From: Solwaraspora sp. WMMD406
GTDB taxonomy: Bacteria > Actinomycetota > Actinomycetes > Mycobacteriales > Micromonosporaceae
Assembly: GCF_029626025.1 (NCBI RefSeq)
Contig: NZ_JARUBF010000001.1
Location: 6,418,001 to 6,482,000, forward strand
Direction of reading: 5' to 3'
DNA length: 64,000 bases
Part shown: in pieces, positions 7,661 to 16,376 of the stretch
Layout: each line of letters begins with the position of its first letter
Numbering within the stretch: the first letter of the stretch is position 1
Notes under the pieces: model-generated
The model's database searches: none
What the model was told of the DNA's origin: nothing
The model's input: only the letters and a program-made list of their open reading frames with translations
Made by a program: the position numbers and the translations under genes

Positions 7661-9559
7661 TCAGTGGAGGTGCCAGAGTTGGAAGGTGGGGCCGTCGGAC
7701 GGCAAGGTCAGGGTGCCGTCGGCGGCCGGGCGTAGCGGTGGTGCGCCACCGTACAGGTTGACCAGTGCCGGAGCAGTGGCGTCCGGCGGGGCCACCAGAC
7801 CGGTCAACCGGATCGGAGCACCCGACGCACGCCGGGCCAACGCCAACACCGACCCGGTCGGCGACTCCCGCAGGTAGACCAGGGCGTCGTCATCGGCGTA
7901 CACCCAACGAAGGCCGCCATGCCGCAGCTCCGGAACCTCCCGACGCAACGCCACCAACGCCCGGTACACCCCGAACGTCGCCTCGTCCCACGGGCCCGGC
8001 CGATCCCACGGCATCGGCGTCCGCGAACCCTCCCCGTTCTCCCCCCGCAACCCCAACTCATCCCCAGCGAACACCATCGGCGTCCCCGGCAGGGTGAACT
8101 GCAACCCGGCCGCCACCTCCTGCCGACCCGCGTCCCCCACCACCGTCCGCACCCGGGCCGAATCATGCGAGCCGAGCAGCTGCCACGAATGCACCAACGA
8201 CCGCCACGACACCAACGCCCCGAACGCCCGCATCGTCGCCAACGCCGCCGACCCGGACCGGGCCGGCACCCCACCCGGTACGCCGAGGAAGTCCGGCAAC
8301 TCCAACGATGATGACCGCAGCCAGCTCCACACCGGCCGGGTGAAGCCGGCGTAGTTCATCGTGCCGTGCCAACCATCGGCGTCCAGGTCACGGGTGAAGT
8401 CGTGCCCGTGCTCGGCGACGATCAGCCCGGCCGGCCGGGTGTCGGCGACCGCCCGGCGCAGCAGCGCTGCCACCTCCAGGGTGTGCGCGTCGGCCCCGCG
8501 CCGGCCGGTCATGTTGGCCACGTCGATCCGCCAACCGTCCAACCCGTACGGCGGCAGCAGCCACCGCCGCGCCACCGAGGCTGGCCCATCGACGAAGCGT
8601 CGCCGCAGCTCAGCGCTGCCCCAGTTGAGTTTCGGCAGCGACTTCACGCCCAGCCACGACTCGTAGTCGCCGTCGTCGCCGAAGTAGTACAGCTCCCGCT
8701 CCGGCGACGATACGTCCGACACGGCGGCGGTGAACCACGGGTGGGCGTCGCCGGTGTGGTTGCTGGTGATGTCGCCGAGCAGCCGCCACCCGCGAGCGTG
8801 CACCGCCGCCGACAGCCGCGCCAAAGCCTCGTCGCCGCCGAGCAGCGGGTCGACGTGGTCGAACGCGGCGGCGTCGTACCGATGATTGGACCGGGCCGGG
8901 AAGATCGGCGTCAGGTAGACGGTGTTGACGCCGAGCCGCTCCAGGTGGTCGAGCCGCTCCCGGATGCCGTCCAGGTCGCCGCCGTAGAACTGGTACGGCG
9001 TCTCCGGCCCGCGCCCGACGACCGGGGTGTCCCAGTCGCACCGGATCGCCCACTCCGGCAGCTCCCGCCCGTCAGCAGCATGCGACCGGGCGAACCGGTC
9101 CGGGAAGATCTGGTAGATCACCGCGTCGGCGGCCCAGGCCGGCGGCGCATCGTGGGTGACGAGTCGGAAGTCGGTCGCGTCCGGCACGTCGTGGTCGACC
9201 TCGCCGACCCCGGTCAACCAGCGCCGCCCACCACCGCCGCCACCAGCAGACCCGCCAGCAGCAGACCCGGCCGGGCCGTCGCCGCCGGCCAGCAGAAAAC
9301 GGTACGGCGTGACCGGGTTACGGGCCTCCACCTCGCCCCGCCACCACACGTCCCCGTTCGGATCGTGCCGGTCGACCACCGCCTCGGTGAAGCACGGCTC
9401 ACCGTCGGCTGTGGAGCGTACCCACAGGTTGTCGACCGGCCGCGCACCCGCCGGCACCCGGACGAAGACCGGCAACCGATCACCCAGGTTTACCCCGGCG
9501 GCGGCACCCGGCGCATACAACGCTGATCCGTCGTGATGCGCCTCGAACAGCTGACCCAC
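7661..9559 (-). CDS. GH13 maltodextrin hydrolase (neopullulanase/MalZ-like)
   Basis: A 632-residue glycoside hydrolase family 13 enzyme that should cleave alpha-1,4 links in maltodextrins in the cytoplasm. An N-terminal beta-sandwich (about 1-130, with a Gly/Ala/Ser-rich linker at 92-111) resembles the N domain of MalZ and neopullulanases. The (beta/alpha)8 barrel begins at AVIYQIFPDRFARS (146-159). Catalytic residues are the nucleophile D346 in DGWRIDVAN, the acid E383 in LIVAEHGHD and D466 in LGSHDSARV. There is no signal peptide, so it acts on imported sugar. The GTG start at 9559 lies four bases after the malG stop, making it the last gene of the malEFG operon. Confidence 0.9.
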   Translation of the reverse strand: MGQLFEAHHDGSALYAPGAAAGVNLGDRLPVFVRVPAGARPVDNLWVRSTADGEPCFTEAVVDRHDPNGDVWWRGEVEARNPVTPYRFLLAGGDGPAGSAAGGSAGGGGGGRRWLTGVGEVDHDVPDATDFRLVTHDAPPAWAADAVIYQIFPDRFARSHAADGRELPEWAIRCDWDTPVVGRGPETPYQFYGGDLDGIRERLDHLERLGVNTVYLTPIFPARSNHRYDAAAFDHVDPLLGGDEALARLSAAVHARGWRLLGDITSNHTGDAHPWFTAAVSDVSSPERELYYFGDDGDYESWLGVKSLPKLNWGSAELRRRFVDGPASVARRWLLPPYGLDGWRIDVANMTGRRGADAHTLEVAALLRRAVADTRPAGLIVAEHGHDFTRDLDADGWHGTMNYAGFTRPVWSWLRSSSLELPDFLGVPGGVPARSGSAALATMRAFGALVSWRSLVHSWQLLGSHDSARVRTVVGDAGRQEVAAGLQFTLPGTPMVFAGDELGLRGENGEGSRTPMPWDRPGPWDEATFGVYRALVALRREVPELRHGGLRWVYADDDALVYLRESPTGSVLALARRASGAPIRLTGLVAPPDATAPALVNLYGGAPPLRPAADGTLTLPSDGPTFQLWHLH

Positions 9560-9563
9560 AGTG

Positions 9564-10424
9564 TCAACCCTTCACAGACCCGGAGGTGAGACCGGAGACG
9601 ATGTAGCGGCTGAGCAGCTGGAACACCAGCACCGTCGGGATCGCCGTCAACAGGGTGCCGGCGGCGAAGATCCCGAAGTTGTTGTTCCGCTCCCCCGCCA
9701 CCAGGCCGTACATGCCGACCGCCAGCGTCTTCGCCTCCGGGTTGGTGAGGAAGACGTTAGCGATCAGGAACTCGTTGATGGTGTTGATGAACGCCAGCAG
9801 CCCGGTGACCGCCAGGATCGGCGCCACCAGCGGCAGCATGATCCGGAAGAACACCTGGGCGTGCGACGCCCCGTCCATGGTGGCCGACTCGTCCAACTCC
9901 CTCGGCAGGGTGTCGAAGAAGCCTTTCATCAGCCACGTGTTCACCCCGAGCGCGCCGCCGAGGTAGAGCAGCATCAGCCCCCACGGGGTGTTGAACCCGA
10001 TGGTCGGCCACAGGTCGGTGATCGTCGAGAAGATCAGGAAGATCGCGACGATCGCCAGGAACTGCGGGAACATCTGGATCAGCAGCAGCGACAGCAGCCC
10101 GACCCGGCGGCCGCGGAACCGCATCCGGGAGAAGGCGTACGCCGCCAGCGACGACAGGAACACCGACGCGAACGACGCCAGCCCGGCGATCAGCAGCGAG
10201 TTGCCGAACCAGCGGCCGAACGACGTGTCGGCGAACAGCCGACGGAAGTTGTTGCCCGACGCCCCGGTCGGGAACAGGTCGGTCGACGACAGGGTGCCCA
10301 GCGGGTTCACCGCCGCCGACAGCACGAACACGATCGGGAACAGCGAGAACGCCACGGCCAGCAGCGCCACCAGGTGCCGCCAGCCGACCCGACCCAGCCA
10401 ACGGGTCAACGCACGCCGGTTCAC
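9564..10424 (-). CDS. malG: Maltose/maltodextrin ABC transporter permease MalG
   Basis: A 286-residue inner-membrane permease with six predicted helices. It carries the binding-protein-dependent transport signature around ESATMDGASHAQVFFRIMLP, the EAA loop that docks the ATPase. It pairs with MalF to form the channel for maltose or maltodextrin. The start is a GTG at 10424 that overlaps the malF stop as GTGA; the frame is open further upstream but that is malF antisense-free overlap without a domain. The N terminus VNRRALTRWLGRVGWRHLVA leads straight into helix 1. No ATP-binding subunit is encoded nearby; in streptomycetes the shared ATPase MsiK serves several sugar importers, and a similar arrangement is inferred here. 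Confidence 0.93.
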   Translation of the reverse strand: MNRRALTRWLGRVGWRHLVALLAVAFSLFPIVFVLSAAVNPLGTLSSTDLFPTGASGNNFRRLFADTSFGRWFGNSLLIAGLASFASVFLSSLAAYAFSRMRFRGRRVGLLSLLLIQMFPQFLAIVAIFLIFSTITDLWPTIGFNTPWGLMLLYLGGALGVNTWLMKGFFDTLPRELDESATMDGASHAQVFFRIMLPLVAPILAVTGLLAFINTINEFLIANVFLTNPEAKTLAVGMYGLVAGERNNNFGIFAAGTLLTAIPTVLVFQLLSRYIVSGLTSGSVKG

Positions 10425-11962
10425 GCGTACACCTCCTCTTGGGCCCGGGTGCGCCGGAAGCTGACCGCGGAGATCACCGCGACGAGCGTGAAAATGAAGA
10501 TCGAGATGGCGGCGGCGAAGCCGTACTGCGCGCCGGCCGCGCCGAACGCCAACCGGTACGTGTAGGTGATCAGCAGGTCCGTCGCGCCGACGCTCGGGTT
10601 GTCCGCCGGGAACGGCCCACCCTCGGTCGTCAGATAGATCGCGTTGAAGTTGTTGAAGTTGAACGCGAACGAGGCGATCAGCAGCGGCGTCAACGCCACC
10701 AGCAGCAGCGGCAACGTCACCCGGCGGAACGCCTGCCACGGGTTCGCGCCGTCGATCGAGCTGGCCTCGGTCAGCTCCTTCGGGATGGCCTGCAACGCGC
10801 CGGTGGCGACCAGGAACATGTACGGGTACCCGAGCCACAGCTGTACGCCGATCACCGCCAGCCGGGCCGACCAGTCCTGCCCGAACCAGTCCACAGTCAA
10901 CCCGAAGAACTGGTTGATCAGCCCGAAGTCGGTGTTGAACATGTCCCGCCAGACCAGCAGCATCGCGAACGACGGCATCGCGTACGGCAGGATCAGCAGC
11001 ACCCGGTAAAGGTTGCGCCCCCGCACCCGGTCGGAGTGCAGCGCCAGCGCGCAGAGCAGCCCGAGGACGAACGTGCCGCCGGTGGAGCCGATCGCGAAGG
11101 CGAAGTTCCAGACCAGGGTGCCGAGGAACGGCCCGGAGATGCTGCGGTCGGTCAGCACGCGGGTGAAGTTGTCCAGGCCGACGCCGACCCGCCAGCCCTG
11201 CAGCAGCCGGTCACCGTCGGCGGAGACGAACGAGCCGGCGTCGTCGTCGGCCGTCCACACCGTGCCCGTCACGGTGTCGGTCACACAATCACAATTCTCG
11301 TCGTACGCCCGGACCGCGACCCCTTCGTACGCCCGCGACAGCCCGATGGAGCGGATCGCCCCGTCGTCGGTCGGCACCGCCAGGTCGGTGATCTCCTGGC
11401 TGCGGGCGCTGGCCTGACCGGCGTTGAGCAGCGTGAACCCGTCGGCCGCCGTGACCTTGCCGGCGTCGGTGACGGTGACGTCACCGGCCGGCAGCTCGGT
11501 CAACCCATCCTCGTCCCCGGCGTAGACGACCCCGTCGGCCGGGTCGACGACCAGCAGCACCAGATCACCGGTGGCCGGGTCGCCGACCGTGGCGACGGTC
11601 ATCGCGTACTCGATGGATCCTGGGACCTGGACCACCGACGTGGCCTGGATGGCCGCGATCGCCTCAGCCTTGCTGCCCCGGTGTCCGTCGCCAAAGTTGG
11701 TGAACGCGGTGGAGGCGGTGTAGAGCACCGGGAAGATCTGGAAGGCGATCAGGAACAGGGTGCCGGGGATCAGGTACTTCGCCGGCACGTGCCGCCGGCC
11801 CAGGTAGAGGTAGCCGATGCCGGCGGTCGTGGCGACCAGGATGCCGAGCCCGGCCCACGCCTCGGCGTCGATCAGCGGGAACGCCGCCCAGATCGCGATC
11901 GCCGCGACCAGGCCGAGCAGCAGCGCCTTGGCCAGCAGACCGCCGGCTCCGGTGTCGCGCAT
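10421..11962 (-). CDS. malF: Maltose/maltodextrin ABC transporter permease MalF
   Basis: A 513-residue permease. Three N-terminal hydrophobic segments (about 10-90) are followed by a large extracytoplasmic region (about 95-235), comparable to the MalF P2 domain that contacts the binding protein. Five to six more helices follow, with the EAA loop ELTEASSIDGANPWQAFRRV near residue 415. The length agrees with E. coli MalF (514 residues). The ATG at 11962 overlaps the malE stop by one base (TAATG), and the 3' end overlaps malG by four bases, so all three are coupled. The periplasmic-type region includes a short Cys-containing NCDC segment, unusual but not disruptive. Confidence 0.93.
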   Translation of the reverse strand: MRDTGAGGLLAKALLLGLVAAIAIWAAFPLIDAEAWAGLGILVATTAGIGYLYLGRRHVPAKYLIPGTLFLIAFQIFPVLYTASTAFTNFGDGHRGSKAEAIAAIQATSVVQVPGSIEYAMTVATVGDPATGDLVLLVVDPADGVVYAGDEDGLTELPAGDVTVTDAGKVTAADGFTLLNAGQASARSQEITDLAVPTDDGAIRSIGLSRAYEGVAVRAYDENCDCVTDTVTGTVWTADDDAGSFVSADGDRLLQGWRVGVGLDNFTRVLTDRSISGPFLGTLVWNFAFAIGSTGGTFVLGLLCALALHSDRVRGRNLYRVLLILPYAMPSFAMLLVWRDMFNTDFGLINQFFGLTVDWFGQDWSARLAVIGVQLWLGYPYMFLVATGALQAIPKELTEASSIDGANPWQAFRRVTLPLLLVALTPLLIASFAFNFNNFNAIYLTTEGGPFPADNPSVGATDLLITYTYRLAFGAAGAQYGFAAAISIFIFTLVAVISAVSFRRTRAQEEVYA

Positions 11963-13218
11963 TACTTGATCTGTTCGGCGATCGTCTGACCAGCGGCGGT
12001 GATCGTGCTCGCCACGTCGGCACCGCCGATGATCGCGGCTTCGGCCTTGCCGAACGGGTCCCAGATGGCGGCCATCTCGGGGATCGCCGGCAGCACCGCG
12101 CCGCCCTGCCCGGCCTGCTGGAACTTCGCCAGATCCGGGTCGGCCCCGGCCACCTGGTCGAGGGCGGCGGTCAGCGCCGGCGGGCGCGGCTCGGCCTCGT
12201 AGAGGGCGACGGCCAGCTCGGTCTGGGTGGTGTAGTTGGCGACGAACTCCTGCGCCAACGCCTTGTTCTCGCCCTTGGCCGCGACGTAGAACGTTTGCAC
12301 GCCGACGAACGGCTGCGCCGGTGCACCGCCGGCGAAGCCGGGGACCGGGCTGATGTCGTACGCGATGTTCGCGCCCTTGGCGTCGGTGATCGCCCACGGC
12401 CCGGAGACCAGGAAGGCGCACTTGCCGCTGGTGAAGGTGGCGATCGAGTTCTCCGGGGTGATGGAGCGCTTCAGCGCGCCTTTGCCCTTCTCGCCCAGCG
12501 TGGCGATCTTCTCGAACGCGGCGATCGACTCGGGCGTGCCGACGCCGAGTTGGGTCGGGTCGTAGTCGCCTTCGGCTGTGGTGCCGAACAGGCTGCCGCC
12601 GGCCGAGGTGTAGAGCGGGTACAGGTGGTAGGCGTCGCCGTTCTGGCCGACCTGCAGGCAGAGGATCTCCGACACCTTGCCGTCGGCCTTGAGCTGCTCG
12701 CCGGTGGCGACGAGCTCCTCGATGGTGGCCGGGGCGTCGGGGGCGAGCGCGGTGTTGCGGATCAGGGCGACGTTCTCCATCGCGTACGGGACGCCGTAGA
12801 CCTGGCCGTTGAAGGTGACGGCTTGGATGGCGACGTCGGCGAAGCCGGCGGTCTGGTCGGCGGTGAGCTGGACCGGCTCGATGGCACCGTTCTGCACCAG
12901 GTTGCCGATCCAGTCGTGCGCGCCGACCATCACGTCCGGGCCGCTGCCCTGCTGCGACGCGGTGACGAAGGTGGTCTGCTGGTCCTTGCTGATCGCCTGG
13001 ACCTCGACGGTGACGCCGTTGTCGGCGCCGAACTTCTCGGCGAACGGGGCGAGGGCGGCGCTGCGCTTGTCGTCGGCCCAGATGACCAGGGTGCCGCCGG
13101 CGGCGGCGTCGGGGCTGTCGGTGGTGGCGGGTTCGCCGTCGCTGCTGCCGCAGCCGGCGGCGGCCAGCGCGAGCGCGGCGGCCAGCCCGGCGGCCACCGA
13201 CGTGGTACGGACGCGCAT
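11962..13218 (-). CDS. malE: Maltose/maltodextrin-binding lipoprotein MalE
   Basis: A 418-residue extracellular solute-binding protein (family 1). The signal peptide ends in a lipobox-like LAAAGCGSS, so the mature protein is a lipoprotein anchored to the outer face of the membrane by Cys about residue 20. The fold segments GGTLVIWADDKR, GVTVEVQAISKDQQ and YGVPYAMENVALIRN correspond to the MalE hinge and ligand-cleft regions. The ATG at 13218 has AGGAG five bases upstream. It is the first gene of the leftward operon malE-malF-malG-GH13 and is divergent from the LacI-family gene. The 154-bp gap holds several CTTGC/GCAAG half-sites, so it should be repressed without maltose. Confidence 0.93.
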   Translation of the reverse strand: MRVRTTSVAAGLAAALALAAAGCGSSDGEPATTDSPDAAAGGTLVIWADDKRSAALAPFAEKFGADNGVTVEVQAISKDQQTTFVTASQQGSGPDVMVGAHDWIGNLVQNGAIEPVQLTADQTAGFADVAIQAVTFNGQVYGVPYAMENVALIRNTALAPDAPATIEELVATGEQLKADGKVSEILCLQVGQNGDAYHLYPLYTSAGGSLFGTTAEGDYDPTQLGVGTPESIAAFEKIATLGEKGKGALKRSITPENSIATFTSGKCAFLVSGPWAITDAKGANIAYDISPVPGFAGGAPAQPFVGVQTFYVAAKGENKALAQEFVANYTTQTELAVALYEAEPRPPALTAALDQVAGADPDLAKFQQAGQGGAVLPAIPEMAAIWDPFGKAEAAIIGGADVASTITAAGQTIAEQIK

Positions 13219-13300
13219 CGGGACTCCTGTCGTGGAAGTTATTGCAGTATGGTGCCGTGTGCCCGGCACGGTTTTCGTCGCGTGTTGCCGGGACGTTAGC

Positions 13301-13352
13301 AAGGTGTTGCAAGCAATGGAAGGGCTTGCAGGCACCGTCGCAAGAACTTGCC
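13301..13352. promoter_or_regulatory. Cluster of MalR-type operator half-sites between malE and the repressor gene
   Basis: Three symmetric sites fall in 52 bp. GTTGCAAGC is centred at 13309/13310. GCTTGCAGG is centred at 13328/13329. GCAAG-AA-CTTGC spans 13340-13351. CTTGCAG-type repeats are the known targets of MalR, the streptomycete maltose repressor, so these are good candidates for control of both divergent genes. Confidence 0.65.
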
Positions 13353-13372
13353 GGTGCGCTACCGTGAACGCC

Positions 13373-14428
13373 ATGCGCGCACGACTGTCCGACATCGCCC
13401 GCCAGGCCGACGTCAGCGAGGCCACGGTGTCCCGGGTGCTCAACGACCGCCCCGGAGTGGCAGCCGAAACCCGCCAGGCGGTGCTGACCGCGCTCGACGT
13501 CCTCGGCTACGAACGCCCCGCCCGGCTGCGCAAACGCAGCGCCGGCCTGGTCGGCCTGGTCGTACCGGAGCTGGACAACCCGATCTTCCCGGCGTTCGCG
13601 CAGACCATCGAGTCGGCTTTGGCCCAGTCCGGCTACACCCCGGTGCTCTGCACCCAGACCCCCGGCGGCGTCACCGAGGACGAGTACGTGGAGATGCTGC
13701 TGGACCGCCAGGTCGCCGGCATCGTCTTCGTCTCCGGCCTGCACGCCGACACCGCCGCCGACCACGAGCGCTACCGCAAACTGATCGCCCGGCCGCTGCC
13801 GATCGTGCTGATCAACGGGTACGCCGAAGGCATCGAAGCGCCGTTTGTCTCCTGCGACGACCGGGAAGCCGGCGAGCTGGCCGTCGAGCATCTCGTCGCC
13901 CTCGGCCACCGGCGGATCGGGCTGATCACCGGCCCGGACCGGTTCCTGCCGGTGCAGCGCAAACTGGCCGGCTTCCGGGCGGCGATGCGGCGGCTGGTCG
14001 GTGCCAGCGACGCCGAGATGGACGAGCTGACCGCCCTGTCACTGTTTGGTGTGGAGGGTGGAAAGGCGGCGGCGAACCGGTTGCTGGACAAGGGTGTCAC
14101 CGGCATCACCTGCGGCTCCGACCTGATGGCGCTCGGCGCGATCCGGGCCGCCCGCCAGCGTGGCCTGTCGGTGCCGGGTGACGTGTCGGTGGTCGGCTAC
14201 GACGACTCGGCGCTGATGGCGTTCACCGATCCGCCGCTGACCACGCTGCGCCAGCCGGTGATCGCGATGGCGGTGGCGGCGGTCCGAGCACTGGTCGACG
14301 AGATCAACGGGCACGCCGCCCCCAACTCGGAGTACGTGTTCCGCCCCGAGCTGGTGGCCCGTGGCTCCACCGGCATCGCCCCGCAGGTAACCCACCTCGC
14401 CGCCGCAGCGGCCGCGCCCGCCAGCTGA
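13373..14428 (+). CDS. malR: LacI-family maltose repressor (MalR-like)
   Basis: A 351-residue regulator. The N-terminal helix-turn-helix and hinge are [20 protein letters not shown] (4-23), typical of LacI/GalR proteins, followed by a periplasmic-binding-protein-like effector domain that starts [18 protein letters not shown]. It should dimerise, bind CTTGC/GCAAG palindromes and release them with a maltose-derived inducer. Its place between malEFG and the alpha-glucosidase gene, with candidate sites on both sides, supports the assignment. The ATG at 13373 is chosen because the HTH begins within four residues; the open frame extends far upstream through malE antisense and that part is not coding. 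The symbol rests on family and context, not on an alignment. Confidence 0.88.
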   Translation: MRARLSDIARQADVSEATVSRVLNDRPGVAAETRQAVLTALDVLGYERPARLRKRSAGLVGLVVPELDNPIFPAFAQTIESALAQSGYTPVLCTQTPGGVTEDEYVEMLLDRQVAGIVFVSGLHADTAADHERYRKLIARPLPIVLINGYAEGIEAPFVSCDDREAGELAVEHLVALGHRRIGLITGPDRFLPVQRKLAGFRAAMRRLVGASDAEMDELTALSLFGVEGGKAAANRLLDKGVTGITCGSDLMALGAIRAARQRGLSVPGDVSVVGYDDSALMAFTDPPLTTLRQPVIAMAVAAVRALVDEINGHAAPNSEYVFRPELVARGSTGIAPQVTHLAAAAAAPAS

Positions 14429-14431
14429 GAG

Positions 14432-14462
14432 CTTGCGCAAGGGTTGCTTGACTCTTGCAAGA
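14432..14462 (+). promoter_or_regulatory. Two palindromic MalR operators before the alpha-glucosidase gene
   Basis: CTTGCGCAAG (14432-14441) and TCTTGCAAGA (14453-14462) are both perfect 10-bp palindromes. Their centres are 21 bp apart, two helical turns, so two dimers would bind on the same face. They lie between the repressor stop and the alpha-glucosidase GTG at 14518, showing that the enzyme gene has its own regulated promoter. Confidence 0.75.
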
Positions 14463-14517
14463 ACCGGCAGGCATGCTCGGAGCAGAGCCAGCATCGCACC
14501 GACAGGACGGGGAACCC

Positions 14518-16179
14518 GTGACGATCGATCCTGCCCAGGCCGCGCCCCGCACCGCGCGCGACGACTGGTGGCGCACCGCCGCCGTCTACCAGGTGTACGT
14601 GCGCAGCTTCGCCGACTCCGACGGCGACGGCGTCGGTGACCTGCAGGGCATCCGCAGCCGCCTGCCGTACCTGCGGAAGCTTGGCGTCGACGCGCTCTGG
14701 CTGACCCCGTTCTACCGCTCCCCGATGATCGACGGCGGCTACGACGTCGCCGACTACCGCGAGGTCGACCCGATGTTCGGCGACCTCACCGACTTCGACG
14801 AGATGATCACCGACGCGCACGCGCTCGGCCTGCGGATCATCGTCGACATCGTGCCGAACCACACGTCCGACGTACACCCGTGGTTCGTCGCGGCGCTCGC
14901 CGCCGCGCCCGGATCGGCGGAGCGGGACCGGTACATCTTCCGCGACGGCCGTGGCGACAATGGCGAAGAGCCGCCGAACGACTGGGAGTCGATCTTCGGC
15001 GGGCCGGCCTGGACCCGGCTGCCCGACGGCCAGTGGTACCTGCACCTGTTCGACCCGGCCCAGCCCGACCTCAACTGGCGGCACCCGGAGGTGCGCGCCG
15101 AGTTCGAGCAGATCCTGCGGTTCTGGCTGGACCGGGGCGTCGACGGGTTCCGCATCGACGTCGCCCACGGGATGATCAAGGCCGACGGGCTGCCGGACAT
15201 CGGCTGGACCTCGGCCACCACCGGCCGCCGGCAGATCGAACTGCTCGGCAAGGGCCGGCTGCCCTACTTCGACCAGGACGAGGTGCACGACATCTACCGC
15301 GCCTGGCGGCCGATCCTGGACAGCTACCCGGGCGGGCGGATGGCGGTCGCCGAAGCCTGGGCGGAGACCCCGCAGCGGCTGGCCCGCTACATCGGCCAGG
15401 ACGAGCTGCACCAGGCGTTCAACTTCGACTTCCTCGACGCCACCTGGTCGGCCGACTCGTTCCACAAGGTGATCGACAGCGCGCTCGCCGAGGCGACGAT
15501 CGTCGGCGCGCCGACCACCTGGGTGCTGTCCAACCACGACAAGCAGCGCCACGTCACCCGGTACGGCGACGGCGAGGTCGGGCTGCGCCGGGCCCGCGCC
15601 GCCGCGCTGCTGATGTTCGCCCTGCCCGGCAGCACCTACCTCTACCAGGGTGAGGAACTGGGCCTGCCCGAGGTTCTCGACCTGCCCGACCACCTGCGGC
15701 AGGACCCGGCGTTCAGCCGGACCGGGCGCAGCCGCGACGGCTGCCGGGTGCCGCTGCCGTGGAGCGGCGACAATCCGCCGTACGGTTTCGGGCCGGCCGG
15801 GTCGGTCGAATCCTGGCTGCCGGCCCCGGCCGACTGGGCGCCGCTGACCGCGCAGGCCCAGGCCGGCGACCCGGCCTCGACGTTGGAGCTGTACCGGCGG
15901 GCCCTGGCGATCCGGGCCGAGCACCCGGCGCTGCGGGAGGCCCCGGCCGGCGACGGCACCGGGCTGACCTGGCTGGAGGCCGGGCCGGGCGTGCTGGCGT
16001 TCAAACGCGATGGCGATAGTGGCGCGGACGCGCTGATCTGTGTGGTCAACCTCAGCGGCGCCGAGGTCGCCGTCGGCGGGTACGGCACGGTGCTGCTCGC
16101 CAGCGCGCCGGTGTCGACCGGGCCGGACGGGGTGCCCGTCCTGCCGATCGACGCGGCGGCCTGGTTTACCCCGGCCTGA
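14518..16179 (+). CDS. aglA: GH13 alpha-glucosidase
   Basis: A 553-residue cytoplasmic exo-alpha-glucosidase that should release glucose from maltose and short maltodextrins. GH13 signatures are [13 protein letters not shown] (region I, 111-123), nucleophile D214 in GFRIDVAH, acid/base E279 in MAVAEAW and D341 in [10 protein letters not shown]. The last of these, with no tryptophan-rich starch-binding module, fits the oligo-1,6/alpha-glucosidase group rather than trehalose synthase. The GTG start at 14518 follows AGGACGGGGA at good spacing. The two operators upstream put it in the maltose regulon. The gene name aglA is used by analogy with streptomycete maltose regulons. Confidence 0.87.
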   Translation: MTIDPAQAAPRTARDDWWRTAAVYQVYVRSFADSDGDGVGDLQGIRSRLPYLRKLGVDALWLTPFYRSPMIDGGYDVADYREVDPMFGDLTDFDEMITDAHALGLRIIVDIVPNHTSDVHPWFVAALAAAPGSAERDRYIFRDGRGDNGEEPPNDWESIFGGPAWTRLPDGQWYLHLFDPAQPDLNWRHPEVRAEFEQILRFWLDRGVDGFRIDVAHGMIKADGLPDIGWTSATTGRRQIELLGKGRLPYFDQDEVHDIYRAWRPILDSYPGGRMAVAEAWAETPQRLARYIGQDELHQAFNFDFLDATWSADSFHKVIDSALAEATIVGAPTTWVLSNHDKQRHVTRYGDGEVGLRRARAAALLMFALPGSTYLYQGEELGLPEVLDLPDHLRQDPAFSRTGRSRDGCRVPLPWSGDNPPYGFGPAGSVESWLPAPADWAPLTAQAQAGDPASTLELYRRALAIRAEHPALREAPAGDGTGLTWLEAGPGVLAFKRDGDSGADALICVVNLSGAEVAVGGYGTVLLASAPVSTGPDGVPVLPIDAAAWFTPA

Positions 16180-16281
16180 GCCGGGTATCCCAGAACCAGA
16201 TCCTGGTCGTTCGTCGAGCGGGCAGCGCCGCCGGGCGACTAGGCAGTGGAACCCCTTGTGGTGGGGGGCGAAGGTGGTGAT

Positions 16282-16317
16282 GGTGCCCCGGAACCGTGTT
16301 GACGGTCCCGGGGCACC
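16282..16317. terminator. Bidirectional terminator between aglA and the YihY-like gene
   Basis: A 16-bp stem with a single A-C mismatch (16282-16297 with 16302-16317) and the tetraloop GTTG. It lies between two convergent genes, 102 bp after the aglA stop and 60 bp from the stop of the opposite gene. Confidence 0.75.
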
Positions 16318-16376
16318 GCCGCGCGGAACGGCGCGAAACGGTGCCGACACTGCGAGCCGGTTTTCCGGGCGTACGG

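Noticed and set aside
10421-13909. An 1162-codon minus-strand frame covering malF and malE
   Set aside because: Only the C-terminal third (malF) is protein-like. The rest is malE read out of frame; malE has its own frame and ribosome site.
14197-16350. A 717-codon minus-strand frame opposite aglA
   Set aside because: No domains, Arg/Pro/Gly-rich, and fully antisense to a recognised GH13 enzyme.
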